Source: Actinomycetes bacterium (GTDB lineage: Bacteria > Actinomycetota > Acidimicrobiia > Acidimicrobiales > RAAP-2). From it: DNA of 28,445 nt. The translations under genes and the position numbers were made by a program. The DNA is taken from assembly GCA_021807965.1 (NCBI GenBank), contig JAKBCI010000001.1:11772-40216 (forward strand), given 5' to 3'. Below the pieces are notes generated by a model. It was given only the letters and a program-made list of their open reading frames with translations, made no database searches and was not told where the DNA came from. Positions 9,386-17,406 of the stretch are shown piece after piece (position 1 is the first letter of the stretch; each line of letters begins with the position of its first letter).

Positions 9386-9913
9386 ATGTATTGTCCCGCC
9401 TGCGGTAGTGAGACCAGCGCGCCGTACTGCGCCGTGTGCGGTGCGCCGGTGGGCGACTCGAGCTCACCGAACGCCAACCAGCTTGGCGGGTGGTGGCGCC
9501 GCGTTGGCGCCACGTTCACCGACAACATCATTCTCTTGTTGCCGACCACGGTCGTGCTGATCGTGGTCAGCGCAGTGGCGGGCTCACTGGTCGGCGCCCT
9601 CGCGGGCCTCGCCACGCAGGGCGCGTACCAGGTCCTCTTGCTCAGCTCGTCGCGCGGTCAGACCCTCGGCAACCGAATCGTTGCGACTCGCGTTCGCGAT
9701 CGCGTCACCGGGGGGCCGATCTCCACTCGCCAAGCGCTGTGGCGATGGGGCTTCATAGCCGTCTACAGCCTCATCGCCCTCGTCAACAGCCCCGTTTCAA
9801 CGGCCGTCGCCACCGTGCTCGCGCTGATCGACGTGCTCTACCCGTTGGCCAACCCGATGAAGCAGACGATCCACGATCGAGTGGCTGGCACCATCGTGGT
9901 CACTGCCAACTAA
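9386..9913 (+). CDS. RDD-family membrane protein with N-terminal zinc ribbon
   Basis: Predicted inner-membrane protein of unknown function, 175 residues. The N-terminus has a zinc-ribbon of two Cys pairs (CPAC at residues 3-6, CAVC at 15-18), a short polar linker, and an RDD domain from about residue 35: WWRRVGATFTDNIIL carries the conserved Arg and Asp of the first helix, and SSRGQTLGNRIVATRV is the characteristic loop after the second helix. Hydrophobic helices cover about 46-67, 70-87 and 122-152. The ATG at 9386 is chosen because the protein then begins right at the zinc ribbon and a -10-like hexamer sits 6 nt upstream; an in-frame ATG at 9341 would add 15 residues with no similarity to the fold. 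It is divergent from the mutase and convergent with moeB; no operon partner. Confidence 0.82.
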   Translation: MYCPACGSETSAPYCAVCGAPVGDSSSPNANQLGGWWRRVGATFTDNIILLLPTTVVLIVVSAVAGSLVGALAGLATQGAYQVLLLSSSRGQTLGNRIVATRVRDRVTGGPISTRQALWRWGFIAVYSLIALVNSPVSTAVATVLALIDVLYPLANPMKQTIHDRVAGTIVVTAN

Positions 9914-9931
9914 CGCTGGCGGGGCGTCGGC

Positions 9932-11098
9932 CTACGCGCGGACCGTGACGTGAGGCATGCAGAGTTCGTCGTATTCGGCGATAACGATTGGACCGGCCTC
10001 GTCGCCGCACGCGGGACACGACGGATCACGACGCACCTTGAAGGTCCGAAAACTCTCGTCCATGGAGTCGTACGTTAACAGCCGGCCCACCAGCGGTTCG
10101 CCCAGACCCAAGAGGAGCTTGATCGTTTCGATCGCCTGAATCGACCCGACAATGCCGGGGAGCACCCCGAGCACGCCCGCCTCGGCACAACTCGGCGCTA
10201 GCTCGGGCGGGGGCGGTTCGGGAATCATGCAGCGGTAGCAGGGTCCCACGTACGGATGAAAAATCGTGACCTGGCCCTCGAAACGAAAGATAGAGCCGTG
10301 CACGACCGGGATCCGCTTCACGAGCGCTGCGTCGTTCACTAGGTACCTCGTCGGAAAGTTGTCCGTGCCGTCGACGATGACGTCGTAACCGTCGATGATG
10401 TCCAGTACGTTGTCCGCGCCCAATCGGGTGTCGTAGGTCTTGACAACGAGATCGGGATTGATCGCCGTCAGGGTCAATTTGGCGCTATCCACCTTGCGCA
10501 TGCCAATTCGATCGAGATTGTGCAGAACCTGACGCTGTAGATTGGACGCGTCAACAACGTCCATGTCGATGATGCCAATGGTGCCGACTCCGGCCGCGGC
10601 TAGGTAGAGCGCTGCGGGCGAGCCCAAACCGCCCGCACCTAACAAGAGAACCTTGGCGTCGAGCAATTTCATCTGGCCTTCGTCACCAACCTCGGGCAAC
10701 AGCAGGTGGCGCTGATAACGGTTGCGCTGATCGGCACTGAGCGTTCGCGGCGTCGTCCACGTCAGCCCCTCGTCCTTCCAACGATTGAACCCACCGATCA
10801 CCGACACGACGTCGGTGTAGCCGAGGTCCTGGAGTGTCTTGGCGGCGAACACCGAGCGAACCCCACCGGCGCAGTAGATCGCGATCGGCGCGTGCTTGTC
10901 AGTGAGACGAGATTCGACGGCGAACTCGAGGTTTCCCCGCGGGATGTGAACGGCGCCGGGCAGCGCACCCTGCTCGTGTTCGTCTGGTTCGCGAACGTCG
11001 AGGATGCGGAAGTGATCGAGACGGGCCGCCACGTCGTGTGGCTCCACCTCACGAACAGTGCGTCGGGCCTCGTTCAAGAGATCACGTGGGGTTGGCAC
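9932..11098 (-). CDS. Rhodanese-MoeB fusion: sulfur-carrier-protein adenylyltransferase/sulfurtransferase
   Basis: Activates the C-terminal Gly of a ubiquitin-like sulfur carrier (MoaD, ThiS, CysO or similar) by adenylation and supplies sulfur as a persulfide. The 388-residue protein has a rhodanese domain first (residues about 12-115; DVREPDEHEQG and the active-site loop CAGGVRS with Cys76), then a ThiF/MoeB E1-like domain with RYQRHLLLPEVG, the nucleotide loop GAGGLGS (154-160), DGTDNFPTRY, the catalytic-Cys region PSCAEAGVLGVLPG, and two zinc pairs CYRC and CPAC. MOCS3 and mycobacterial MoeZ have these domains in the opposite order; the N-terminal rhodanese version is known from some other bacterial MoeB proteins. 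GTG at 11098 has AGGAG with 6-nt spacing. No carrier-protein gene is nearby, so which pathway (molybdopterin, thiazole or cysteine) it serves is open. Confidence 0.9.
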   Translation of the reverse strand: MPTPRDLLNEARRTVREVEPHDVAARLDHFRILDVREPDEHEQGALPGAVHIPRGNLEFAVESRLTDKHAPIAIYCAGGVRSVFAAKTLQDLGYTDVVSVIGGFNRWKDEGLTWTTPRTLSADQRNRYQRHLLLPEVGDEGQMKLLDAKVLLLGAGGLGSPAALYLAAAGVGTIGIIDMDVVDASNLQRQVLHNLDRIGMRKVDSAKLTLTAINPDLVVKTYDTRLGADNVLDIIDGYDVIVDGTDNFPTRYLVNDAALVKRIPVVHGSIFRFEGQVTIFHPYVGPCYRCMIPEPPPPELAPSCAEAGVLGVLPGIVGSIQAIETIKLLLGLGEPLVGRLLTYDSMDESFRTFKVRRDPSCPACGDEAGPIVIAEYDELCMPHVTVRA

Positions 11099-11104
11099 GG
11101 TCTG

Positions 11105-11111
11105 CTCCTTT
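11105..11111 (-). promoter_or_regulatory. Ribosome binding site of the rhodanese-MoeB gene (AAAGGAG)
   Basis: AAAGGAG on the minus strand lies 6 nt before the GTG at 11098 and fixes that start codon. A close match to the anti-Shine-Dalgarno consensus. Confidence 0.75.
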
Positions 11112-11173
11112 AGTTGGGTGAAATCCTACTGTCCACGTCGAGATTCGCGACCGCACGTGCTAGACCACGGTGC

Positions 11174-11767
11174 GTGACTGTGGCGCAACTCCTGGCCCGA
11201 CGGCGTATGGTGCGTTCCTTCGACGGAACGCCGGTCGACCTTGACTGGCTGGACGGCATCTGCGCGACGGCGCTGTGGTCGCCGACGGCGGGCAACAGCG
11301 CCGGTGTGCGCATGTACACCGTTGGATTCGAACTGGTCGAGACGTACTTCAACCTCGCGACTGACGCCGAGTGGCGCCGCCGGTCCGCCCGTTTCCCCGG
11401 GCTTCGCCGCGCGGGTGCGGTGGTGATTGTCACGTCGCGTCCCCAGGACTACGTCGACCGCTACGCCGAAGATGACAAGCGTGAGTCGGGACTCGCGCGT
11501 CGTGAGGCGTGGCGCGTGCCGTACTGGCACGCCGACGCCGCGATGGCCGCGATGTCGCTGCTGCTGTTGCTCGAAGAACAGGCGTGGTCCGCGACGATCT
11601 GGGGAAACTTTCGACGCGACGACGACCTGCTCGCGTGGATTGGTGCACCCGACGAACTGCTGTTCGCGTCGATACTCGTCGGGCGGGCCGACGGCGCCGA
11701 TCATCGGTCGCTATCGCTGAGTCGTCGCGTTAGTCCACGCGCGTCGCGGGTGCGACGCGTCGCTTAG
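11174..11767 (+). CDS. Nitroreductase-family FMN-dependent oxidoreductase
   Basis: Predicted FMN oxidoreductase of 197 residues with the nitroreductase fold; the natural substrate cannot be told. Seen: the FMN-phosphate-binding start LLARRRMVRSFDG, LWSPTAGNSAGVRMYTV corresponding to the second flavin segment, a dimer-interface helix WHADAAMAAMSLLLLL, and a late segment ATIWGNFR followed by LLAWIGAPDEL typical of the family. The C-terminus is Arg-rich. I place the start at GTG 11174 because homologous sequence begins immediately after; GTG 11180 is equally possible, and an upstream in-frame ATG at 11114 would add 20 unrelated residues. It is divergent from the rhodanese-MoeB gene. Its TAG stop overlaps the pepA stop by 4 nt. 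I considered BluB (dimethylbenzimidazole synthase), given the B12 genes around, but saw no specific support. Confidence 0.8.
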   Translation: MTVAQLLARRRMVRSFDGTPVDLDWLDGICATALWSPTAGNSAGVRMYTVGFELVETYFNLATDAEWRRRSARFPGLRRAGAVVIVTSRPQDYVDRYAEDDKRESGLARREAWRVPYWHADAAMAAMSLLLLLEEQAWSATIWGNFRRDDDLLAWIGAPDELLFASILVGRADGADHRSLSLSRRVSPRASRVRRVA

Positions 11768-13254
11768 CGGCGTCGGGCCGCGGCGTCGATCACTTCGACG
11801 ATCGTGCGCAGGCCGAAAGCCGTCCCCCCCTTGGGAACGTAACCGCGCGTCGCGTCACTGCGCCCCGGTCCCGCAATATCGAAGTGTGCCCACGGTAGGC
11901 CATCGGTGAATCGTCGCAGGAAGAGCGCCGCGACTACCGAGCCCGCCACGCCCACCTTGCCAATGTTCTTCAGGTCGGCCACGTCGGACTCGAGCTGTGC
12001 CTCGTAGGAATCGGTGAGTGGCATTCGCCAGAGCTGCTCACCAGCGCGAGCCCCGCCCGCGAGTATCGCAGCCGCCACCTCGTCGTCGGATGCGTACACG
12101 GCACCCACCTCGTCGCCGAGCGCGACGCGCTGCGCGCCCGTGAGGGTTGCGATGTCGATAATGAGATCAGGCGACGTCTCCACCGCGAGGCTGAGTCCGT
12201 CGGCGAGCACCAGACGGCCTTCGGCGTCGGTGTTGAGCACTTCGACCGTCAGGCCGTTGCGTATCACGAGGACGTCACCGGGCTTCACCGACCGCGAGCC
12301 CGGCAGGTTCTCCGCCATGGGCGCGATTACCGTCAGTCGAACATCAACGCCCAGCTCGCTGATCGCCCGCAGCGCGCCCAGGACGATCGCCGCCCCAGAC
12401 ATGTCGGTCTTTTGATTCATCATTGACTCGGCCGGCTTCAGCGAGAGTCCACCCGAGTCGAACGTAATGCCCTTGCCCACCAGCGCCACGTGAACCAGCG
12501 GTGCGGTCGGCTGAGGATCGTAGACCCCGTATACGAGCCGGGTGGGCTGGGCCGATCCCTGCCCGACGCCGAGCAAGCCGCCGAGACGTTCTGCTCGCGC
12601 TCGAGATTCGGTCCACGCTTCCATGCGCACGTGGCGCGCCGACGCGAAGTAATCCAACGCCACGCGCGCCATCTCGCGCGGCGCCATGAGGTTGGCTGGG
12701 GTATTGATGAGTTGCCGAGCCCAGTTGGCAGCCTCGCCAATGATCACGCCGCGTCGCACCCCGTCGACGGCCGCGTCGTGAGACCCAATCGTTGGCAACG
12801 GCTGACCAATTGGAACCACGTCGAGCCCAAAGGCGCTCGAACGCTTGTAATCGTACGAGGCGAGGAGCGCACCTTCGGCGACGGCCTGAGCGGCCACGCG
12901 GGCGTCATCGACCTCGTCAACGGACAGCAAGAAGCTCGCAACCTCGTTTCGCGCCAGCCGAACGCCAGCGGCCGCGGCCAGGCGGAATCCCTCCGCGTCG
13001 CCCGCCCCCACTGACGCGAACACCACGGTGGGCTGACCAATCGCGCGCAACGCCACCTGGCTGCCCGCGCTCGGGGTGAGACCCAGTCGCTCGACCCAGT
13101 TCTCATCGGCGCCACGACCAACGCCGAGCGCCTCGAGCGCCTCGAGCGCAGCCCCGTCTATTGTCGCGCCTCGTTCACGTACTCGGACCGGCACAATGAT
13201 GGTCGAGCGTTCCCGGGCGGCATTCAGCGTGGCAATTTGTACCGTGTTGGACAT
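11764..13254 (-). CDS. pepA: Cytosol (leucyl) aminopeptidase, M17 family
   Basis: Removes N-terminal residues from peptides with a two-metal site, in the cytoplasm. The 496-residue protein has the poorly conserved N-terminal domain (to about 165) and the M17 catalytic domain with all expected ligands: Lys261 and Asp266 in GKGITFDSGGLSLKP, Asp284 in QKTDMSGAA, and Asp343 and Glu345 in the signature NTDAEGRL, then DIATLTGAQ and a C-terminal DIAGPGRS segment. ATG at 13254 has GAGGAG 6 nt upstream. It follows cobO with a 9-nt gap, so the two are probably cotranscribed, though no functional link is obvious. Its TAA overlaps the stop of the convergent nitroreductase. In some bacteria PepA also binds DNA; nothing here speaks to that. 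Confidence 0.95.
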   Translation of the reverse strand: MSNTVQIATLNAARERSTIIVPVRVRERGATIDGAALEALEALGVGRGADENWVERLGLTPSAGSQVALRAIGQPTVVFASVGAGDAEGFRLAAAAGVRLARNEVASFLLSVDEVDDARVAAQAVAEGALLASYDYKRSSAFGLDVVPIGQPLPTIGSHDAAVDGVRRGVIIGEAANWARQLINTPANLMAPREMARVALDYFASARHVRMEAWTESRARAERLGGLLGVGQGSAQPTRLVYGVYDPQPTAPLVHVALVGKGITFDSGGLSLKPAESMMNQKTDMSGAAIVLGALRAISELGVDVRLTVIAPMAENLPGSRSVKPGDVLVIRNGLTVEVLNTDAEGRLVLADGLSLAVETSPDLIIDIATLTGAQRVALGDEVGAVYASDDEVAAAILAGGARAGEQLWRMPLTDSYEAQLESDVADLKNIGKVGVAGSVVAALFLRRFTDGLPWAHFDIAGPGRSDATRGYVPKGGTAFGLRTIVEVIDAAARRR

Positions 13255-13263
13255 GAATTCTCC

Positions 13264-13803
13264 TCAGTGTGGGCGAGCGGTCCGGTGGCTCGGCCCCTCG
13301 GCCCAGCGCGCCATCGTCCAGACTAAATCGCTCAAACGATTGAGGTACGCCACGACGAAGCTCCCGTCGATTCGATAGCCAACGGCCGTTCGCTCAGCCC
13401 GGCGCACTACCGTGCGCGCTACGTCTAGCGCAGCCGACAGTGGGCTCTCGCCGGGCACGACGAACTCGCGAGGCATGGCGATCTCGTCGGACAATCGATC
13501 GATCTCGTGTTCGAGGCGCTCGACCATCTCCTCGGTCACCAGAGTTTGCGAGGCCACCAATTTCAAACGGTTTTCGGGTGCCGTCGCGACCTCAGCCATG
13601 AGGACCCACAGGTCGCGCTCCAACCCGATCAACAACTCGTCCAGCGAACTGGCGGGCTCGGTCATCGAACGGGCCCAACCAAGGGCGGCCTGCGCTTCAT
13701 CTACTGCTCCGTTAACCTCGATGGCGGCGCTGCTCTTGGGCACCCGACCCCCGAAATAGAGTCCCGTCGTGCCGTCATCGCCGTGACGCGTATAGATCTT
13801 CAC
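13264..13803 (-). CDS. Cob(I)alamin adenosyltransferase, PduO/MMAB type
   Basis: Transfers adenosyl from ATP to cob(I)alamin, giving adenosylcobalamin, the cofactor of methylmalonyl-CoA mutase. The 179-residue protein starts with the family hallmark KIYTRHGDDGTTGL (ATP-binding), has NGAVDEAQAALGWAR, the VRRAER segment, and LNRLSDLVWTMAR near the C-terminus, as in PduO-type enzymes rather than CobA. The start is GTG at 13803, because the hallmark begins at the second codon and a TACGCT -10 hexamer ends 6 nt upstream; the longer frame reaching 13959 would run into metH. It is divergent from metH with only 45 bp between starts and lies 9 nt upstream of pepA. It should serve the mutase encoded 4 kb away. 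Confidence 0.93.
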   Translation of the reverse strand: MKIYTRHGDDGTTGLYFGGRVPKSSAAIEVNGAVDEAQAALGWARSMTEPASSLDELLIGLERDLWVLMAEVATAPENRLKLVASQTLVTEEMVERLEHEIDRLSDEIAMPREFVVPGESPLSAALDVARTVVRRAERTAVGYRIDGSFVVAYLNRLSDLVWTMARWAEGPSHRTARPH

Positions 13804-13809
13804 CTCGTC

Positions 13810-13815
13810 AGCGTA
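13810..13815 (-). promoter_or_regulatory. cobO-type gene leaderless -10 box (TACGCT)
   Basis: TACGCT on the minus strand, 6 nt, then GTG at 13803: the layout of a leaderless transcript. The -35 of this promoter would lie at about 13833-13838, on top of the metH -10 box. Confidence 0.55.
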
Positions 13816-13833
13816 GCGATCGCAACTCGCCGA

Positions 13834-13839
13834 TAGCCT
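13834..13839 (+). promoter_or_regulatory. metH -10 box (TAGCCT)
   Basis: TAGCCT ends 9 nt before the metH ATG at 13849, predicting a leader of about 3 nt. Its -35 would fall at about 13811-13816, overlapping the -10 of the divergent adenosyltransferase gene. No B12 riboswitch can fit in the 45-bp gap. Confidence 0.5.
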
Positions 13840-13848
13840 GGCCACTGC

Positions 13849-16800
13849 ATGGAATCCGTTGAACTCCCCTACGCCAGGCCATCGGCTGAGGACCCCTACT
13901 TGGCCGCCCTGTCCGACCACGTCCTCATATTCGATGGCGCAACGGGCACCAACCTGCAACTCCAGAACCTCTCGGCCGCGGATTTCGGTGGTGAAGCCTA
14001 CGAAGGCTGCAACGAGATACTCACGCTAACCAAGCCCGACGCCATCGAACGCCTGCACCGCTCGTTCTTGGACGTCGGTGTCGACGTCATCGAGACGGAT
14101 TCGTTCGGTGCCTTCTCAACGGTGCTCGCCGAATACGGCATTGCGGATCGTGCCTTCGAGCTCGCCGTCGCGTCATCGAGAATCGCGCGGCGCATGGCGG
14201 ACCAGTACTCGAGCCCCGGCGCTCCGCGATTCGTCGCTGGCTCGATCGGTCCGGGCACCAAGTTCCCGACCCTCGGTCAGATCCGGTACGACGACCTCGT
14301 CGCCAGCTACGAGGAACTGGCGTACGGACTCCTCGAGGGCGGCGCCGACCTACTCTTGATCGAGACGATGTTCGACCTGCTCGCCGGGAAGGCGGCGATC
14401 GCCGCCTGTCATCGCGCCATGGCCCGCCACGGACGTATCGTCCCGATCCAGGCGCAGGTAACGATCGAGCTGACCGGCCGCATGCTCCCGGGCACGGAGA
14501 TTGGCGCCGCGATTACTGCGCTCTCCCCGCTCGGCATCGACGTGCTCGGCATCAACTGCGCGACCGGCCCCGTTGAGATGTACGAGCCCCTTCGTCAGCT
14601 CGCCGAGGCCTCCCCCGTGCCGGTCTCGTGCCTGCCCAACGCCGGTTTGCCGAGCGTCGTTGACGGCGCCATGCACTACGACCTTTCCCCCGAGGCATTG
14701 GCCGAGCACCACGCCCGATTCGTCACTGAGTTCGGCGTCAGTGTTATCGGTGGCTGCTGTGGGACAACGCCCGAACACCTCGCACACGTCGTCGAGGCAG
14801 TTCGACCCTTGCCACGAGCCACTCGCACTCCCACGCTCGAACCCGGGGTCGCGTCGATCTATTCATCGACTCCCTACCAGCAGGAGCGATCAGTGTTACT
14901 GGTCGGCGAGCGAACCAACGCGAATGGCTCCAAGAAGTTTCGAGACGCCATGCTCGCGGGCGACTGGGAAACCTGCGTCAGCATTGGCCGCGAACAGGTT
15001 CGCGAAGGCGCCCACATCCTCGACGTCTGCGTTGACTACACCGGCGCCGATGGGGTGCGCGACATGGACGAGGTCATGAGTCGGTTGGCGACTCAATCGT
15101 CAGTGCCCATCATGGTGGACACCACCGAGACCAAGGTCGCGCGCTAAGCGCTCACGTGGCTGGGTGGCAAGGCGATTCTGAACTCCGTCAACCTCGAAGA
15201 GGGCGACGGCCCCGGCACCCGGCTCGACGGCTTCTTAAGTCTGGCGGCCGAATTCGGCTGCGCCATCGTGGCCACGTGCATCGACGAAGTGGGTCAGGCG
15301 CGCACGGCCGACTGGAAGGTTCGCGCCGCTACCGCGATTACCGACCTCGCCGTGACGCGGTACGGCCTCGATCCGCGCGACATCTTCATCGATCCGCTCG
15401 CGCTGCCACTGTCTACCGGCATGGCCGAGTCACGACGTGACGGCATCGAAACGATTGAGGCCATCAGACGGATCAAGTCGGAGCTGGGGGGCGTGCGAAC
15501 CATCCTCGGGCTGTCCAACGTCTCCTTTGGCCTCAATCCGGCGGCCCGCCAAGTACTGAACAGTGTCTTCCTGCACGAGTGCGCCGCCGCGGGCCTGGAC
15601 GCCGCCATCGTGCACGCGTCAAAGATTCTGCCGCTGGCGCGAATTGATGATCAGGCGCGCGCGGTCTGCCTCGACCTGATCTACGATCGGCGTCGCGATG
15701 ACTACGACCCGTTGAGCACGCTCCTGGGTCTCTTCGAGGGATTGAGCACCGCCGGTACGGCCACGGCGGCACTCGACGACCTGGCACTCGACGAGCGCCT
15801 ACGCCGACGCATCATCGACGGCGCCCGCGTGGGCCTCGAGTCGGACCTCGACGCCGCGCTCGCCCAGGGGATGGGCCCGCTCTCGATCGTCAACGACTTG
15901 CTCCTCGACGGGATGCGCGAGGTTGGCGAGCTCTTCGCGTCGGGCGAGATGCAACTGCCCTTCGTGCTGCAGAGTGCCGAAACCATGAAGGCCGCAGTAT
16001 CCCACCTCGAGCCACACATGGAGAAGAGCGACCAGGGCGGACGCGGACGCGTCGTGCTCGCCACGGTGAAGGGTGACGTCCACGACATCGGCAAGAACCT
16101 AGTCGACATCATCCTGACCAACAACGGCTACGAAGTCATCAACCTGGGAATCAAAGTCGGCATCAACGAAATGCTGCAGGCGGTCGACGAGCACCACGCC
16201 GATGCGTTGGGCATGAGCGGACTGCTCGTCAAGTCGACGCTCATCATGCGCGAGAACCTGGAGCTGATGAACGAGCGAGGCATGGAGCGTATCCCGGTAC
16301 TGCTCGGCGGTGCCGCCCTGACGCGAACCTACGTCGAACGCGACCTGCGCGAGGTCTACCGCGGTCGCGTCTTCTACGGCAAGGACGCCTTCGAGGGGCT
16401 ACGCGTTCTCGACCGGCTCGGCGAGCTGCGTCGCGGCGAGGATGATCCGCTGTTCGGGCGTGAGCGCTCGACTCGGCGGGTTCATCGTCGCCTGCCGTCC
16501 GACGCGCCGGCCGACTCCACCAACCAGCCGCTGCGCAGTCCGTCGATTCCTACCGACAATCAGCTCTTCACTCCACCGTTTCTCGGTAGTCGGGTGGCCA
16601 AGGGCATCGCCATCGACGAGGTCAGCGCGTACCTGAATCTGACCGCGCTCTTTCGAAACCAGTGGGGATTCCGACCCGAGCCGGGCGAAGGCGATCCCGC
16701 ATTCAAAGAGCGGGTATCGGCCACCTTGCGTGAGCAGTTGGCCATCGCCAAACGCGACGACCTACTGGTTCCCCAGGTGGTGTGGGGCCATTTTCCGGCC

Positions 16801-17349
16801 GCCGCCGACGGCAACGATCTGGTCATCTTCACCGACGACACCCGCCACGACGAACGTGCGCGCTTCACCTTCCCGCGACAAGCGGCTGACCCGTTCCTCT
16901 GCATCGCGGATTTTTTCCGCCCCCTCGGTCAGCCCGACCGCGACTACGCGAGCTTCATGCTCGTGACGATGGGGCCCCGAGTGTCCGAACGAGCGCGCGT
17001 CCTCTTTGACGAGAATCGCTATACGGACTACCTACTCTTGCACGGCCTCGGTGTGGAGATGGCCGAAGCGCTGGCCGAGCTGTGGCACCGTCGTATTCGC
17101 GAAGAGCTGGGCTTCGCGGGGGAAGATGGCCCGAGTCTCGCTGGACTCTTTCGCCAGCAGTACCGCGGCGGTCGCTACTCGTGGGGCTATCCGGCGTGCC
17201 CGAATCTCGCGGACAACGCCAAAGTCGCGACGCTCCTCGGTGCCGAGCGAATCGGCGTGAGCGTATCTGATGGCTTCCAGCTGCACCCCGAACAGACGAC
17301 GGACGCCATCATCTGCCACCATCCGTCAGCGAAATACTTCATTGCCTGA
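13849..17349 (+). pseudogene. metH: Cobalamin-dependent methionine synthase MetH, interrupted by an in-frame TAA
   Basis: MetH transfers methyl from 5-methyltetrahydrofolate to homocysteine through methylcobalamin. The reading frame covers 1166 codons with all domains: homocysteine domain with zinc ligands Cys237 (NCATGP) and Cys303-Cys304 (GGCCGT), folate domain starting VGERTNANGSKKF (about 346), cobalamin domain with DVHDIGKN (His745), and activation domain with RGGRYSWGYPACP, ending KYFIA. At 15145-15147, codon 433, a TAA stops the frame inside the folate domain, between MVDTTETKVAR and ALTWLGGKAILNS. Both halves are otherwise intact and in the same frame. The alternatives are a fresh nonsense mutation (one base from CAA, AAA or GAA), a consensus error, readthrough, or two polypeptides. 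A split is unlikely because the break falls within a barrel and no ribosome binding site follows; the next GTG in frame is at 15268, 40 codons on. Confidence 0.9.
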
Positions 17350-17356
17350 CGCCGCG

Positions 17357-17366
17357 GTGACGTCAC
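17357..17366. promoter_or_regulatory. Perfect 10-bp palindrome GTGACGTCAC
   Basis: A perfect inverted repeat without spacer in the 57-bp gap between metH and the Tat-exported protein gene, just upstream of where the -35 of that gene would lie (about 17372-17377). It could be an operator; chance occurrence in GC-rich DNA is also possible. Confidence 0.25.
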
Positions 17367-17394
17367 GCGATCGGCGAGACGCCCCGTGAGAGCC

Positions 17395-17400
17395 TATGGT
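17395..17400 (+). promoter_or_regulatory. Leaderless -10 box (TATGGT) of the exported-protein gene
   Basis: TATGGT, 6 nt, GTG at 17407. The same spacing as at several other genes in the window; no ribosome binding site is seen. Confidence 0.5.
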
Positions 17401-17406
17401 TGACGC

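Noticed and set aside
11174..11767. Nitroreductase-family gene as bluB (B12 lower-ligand synthesis)
   Set aside because: The B12 context is suggestive, but I saw no BluB-specific motif; the general family call is as far as the sequence supports.
13804..13848. Cobalamin riboswitch upstream of metH or the adenosyltransferase gene
   Set aside because: The whole gap is 45 bp, far too short for the roughly 200-nt element, and no B12-box-like sequence is visible.
13849..17349. metH as a natural two-gene split
   Set aside because: The break is within the folate-binding barrel, no ribosome binding site or nearby start follows, and the downstream part continues in the same frame without loss of codons.
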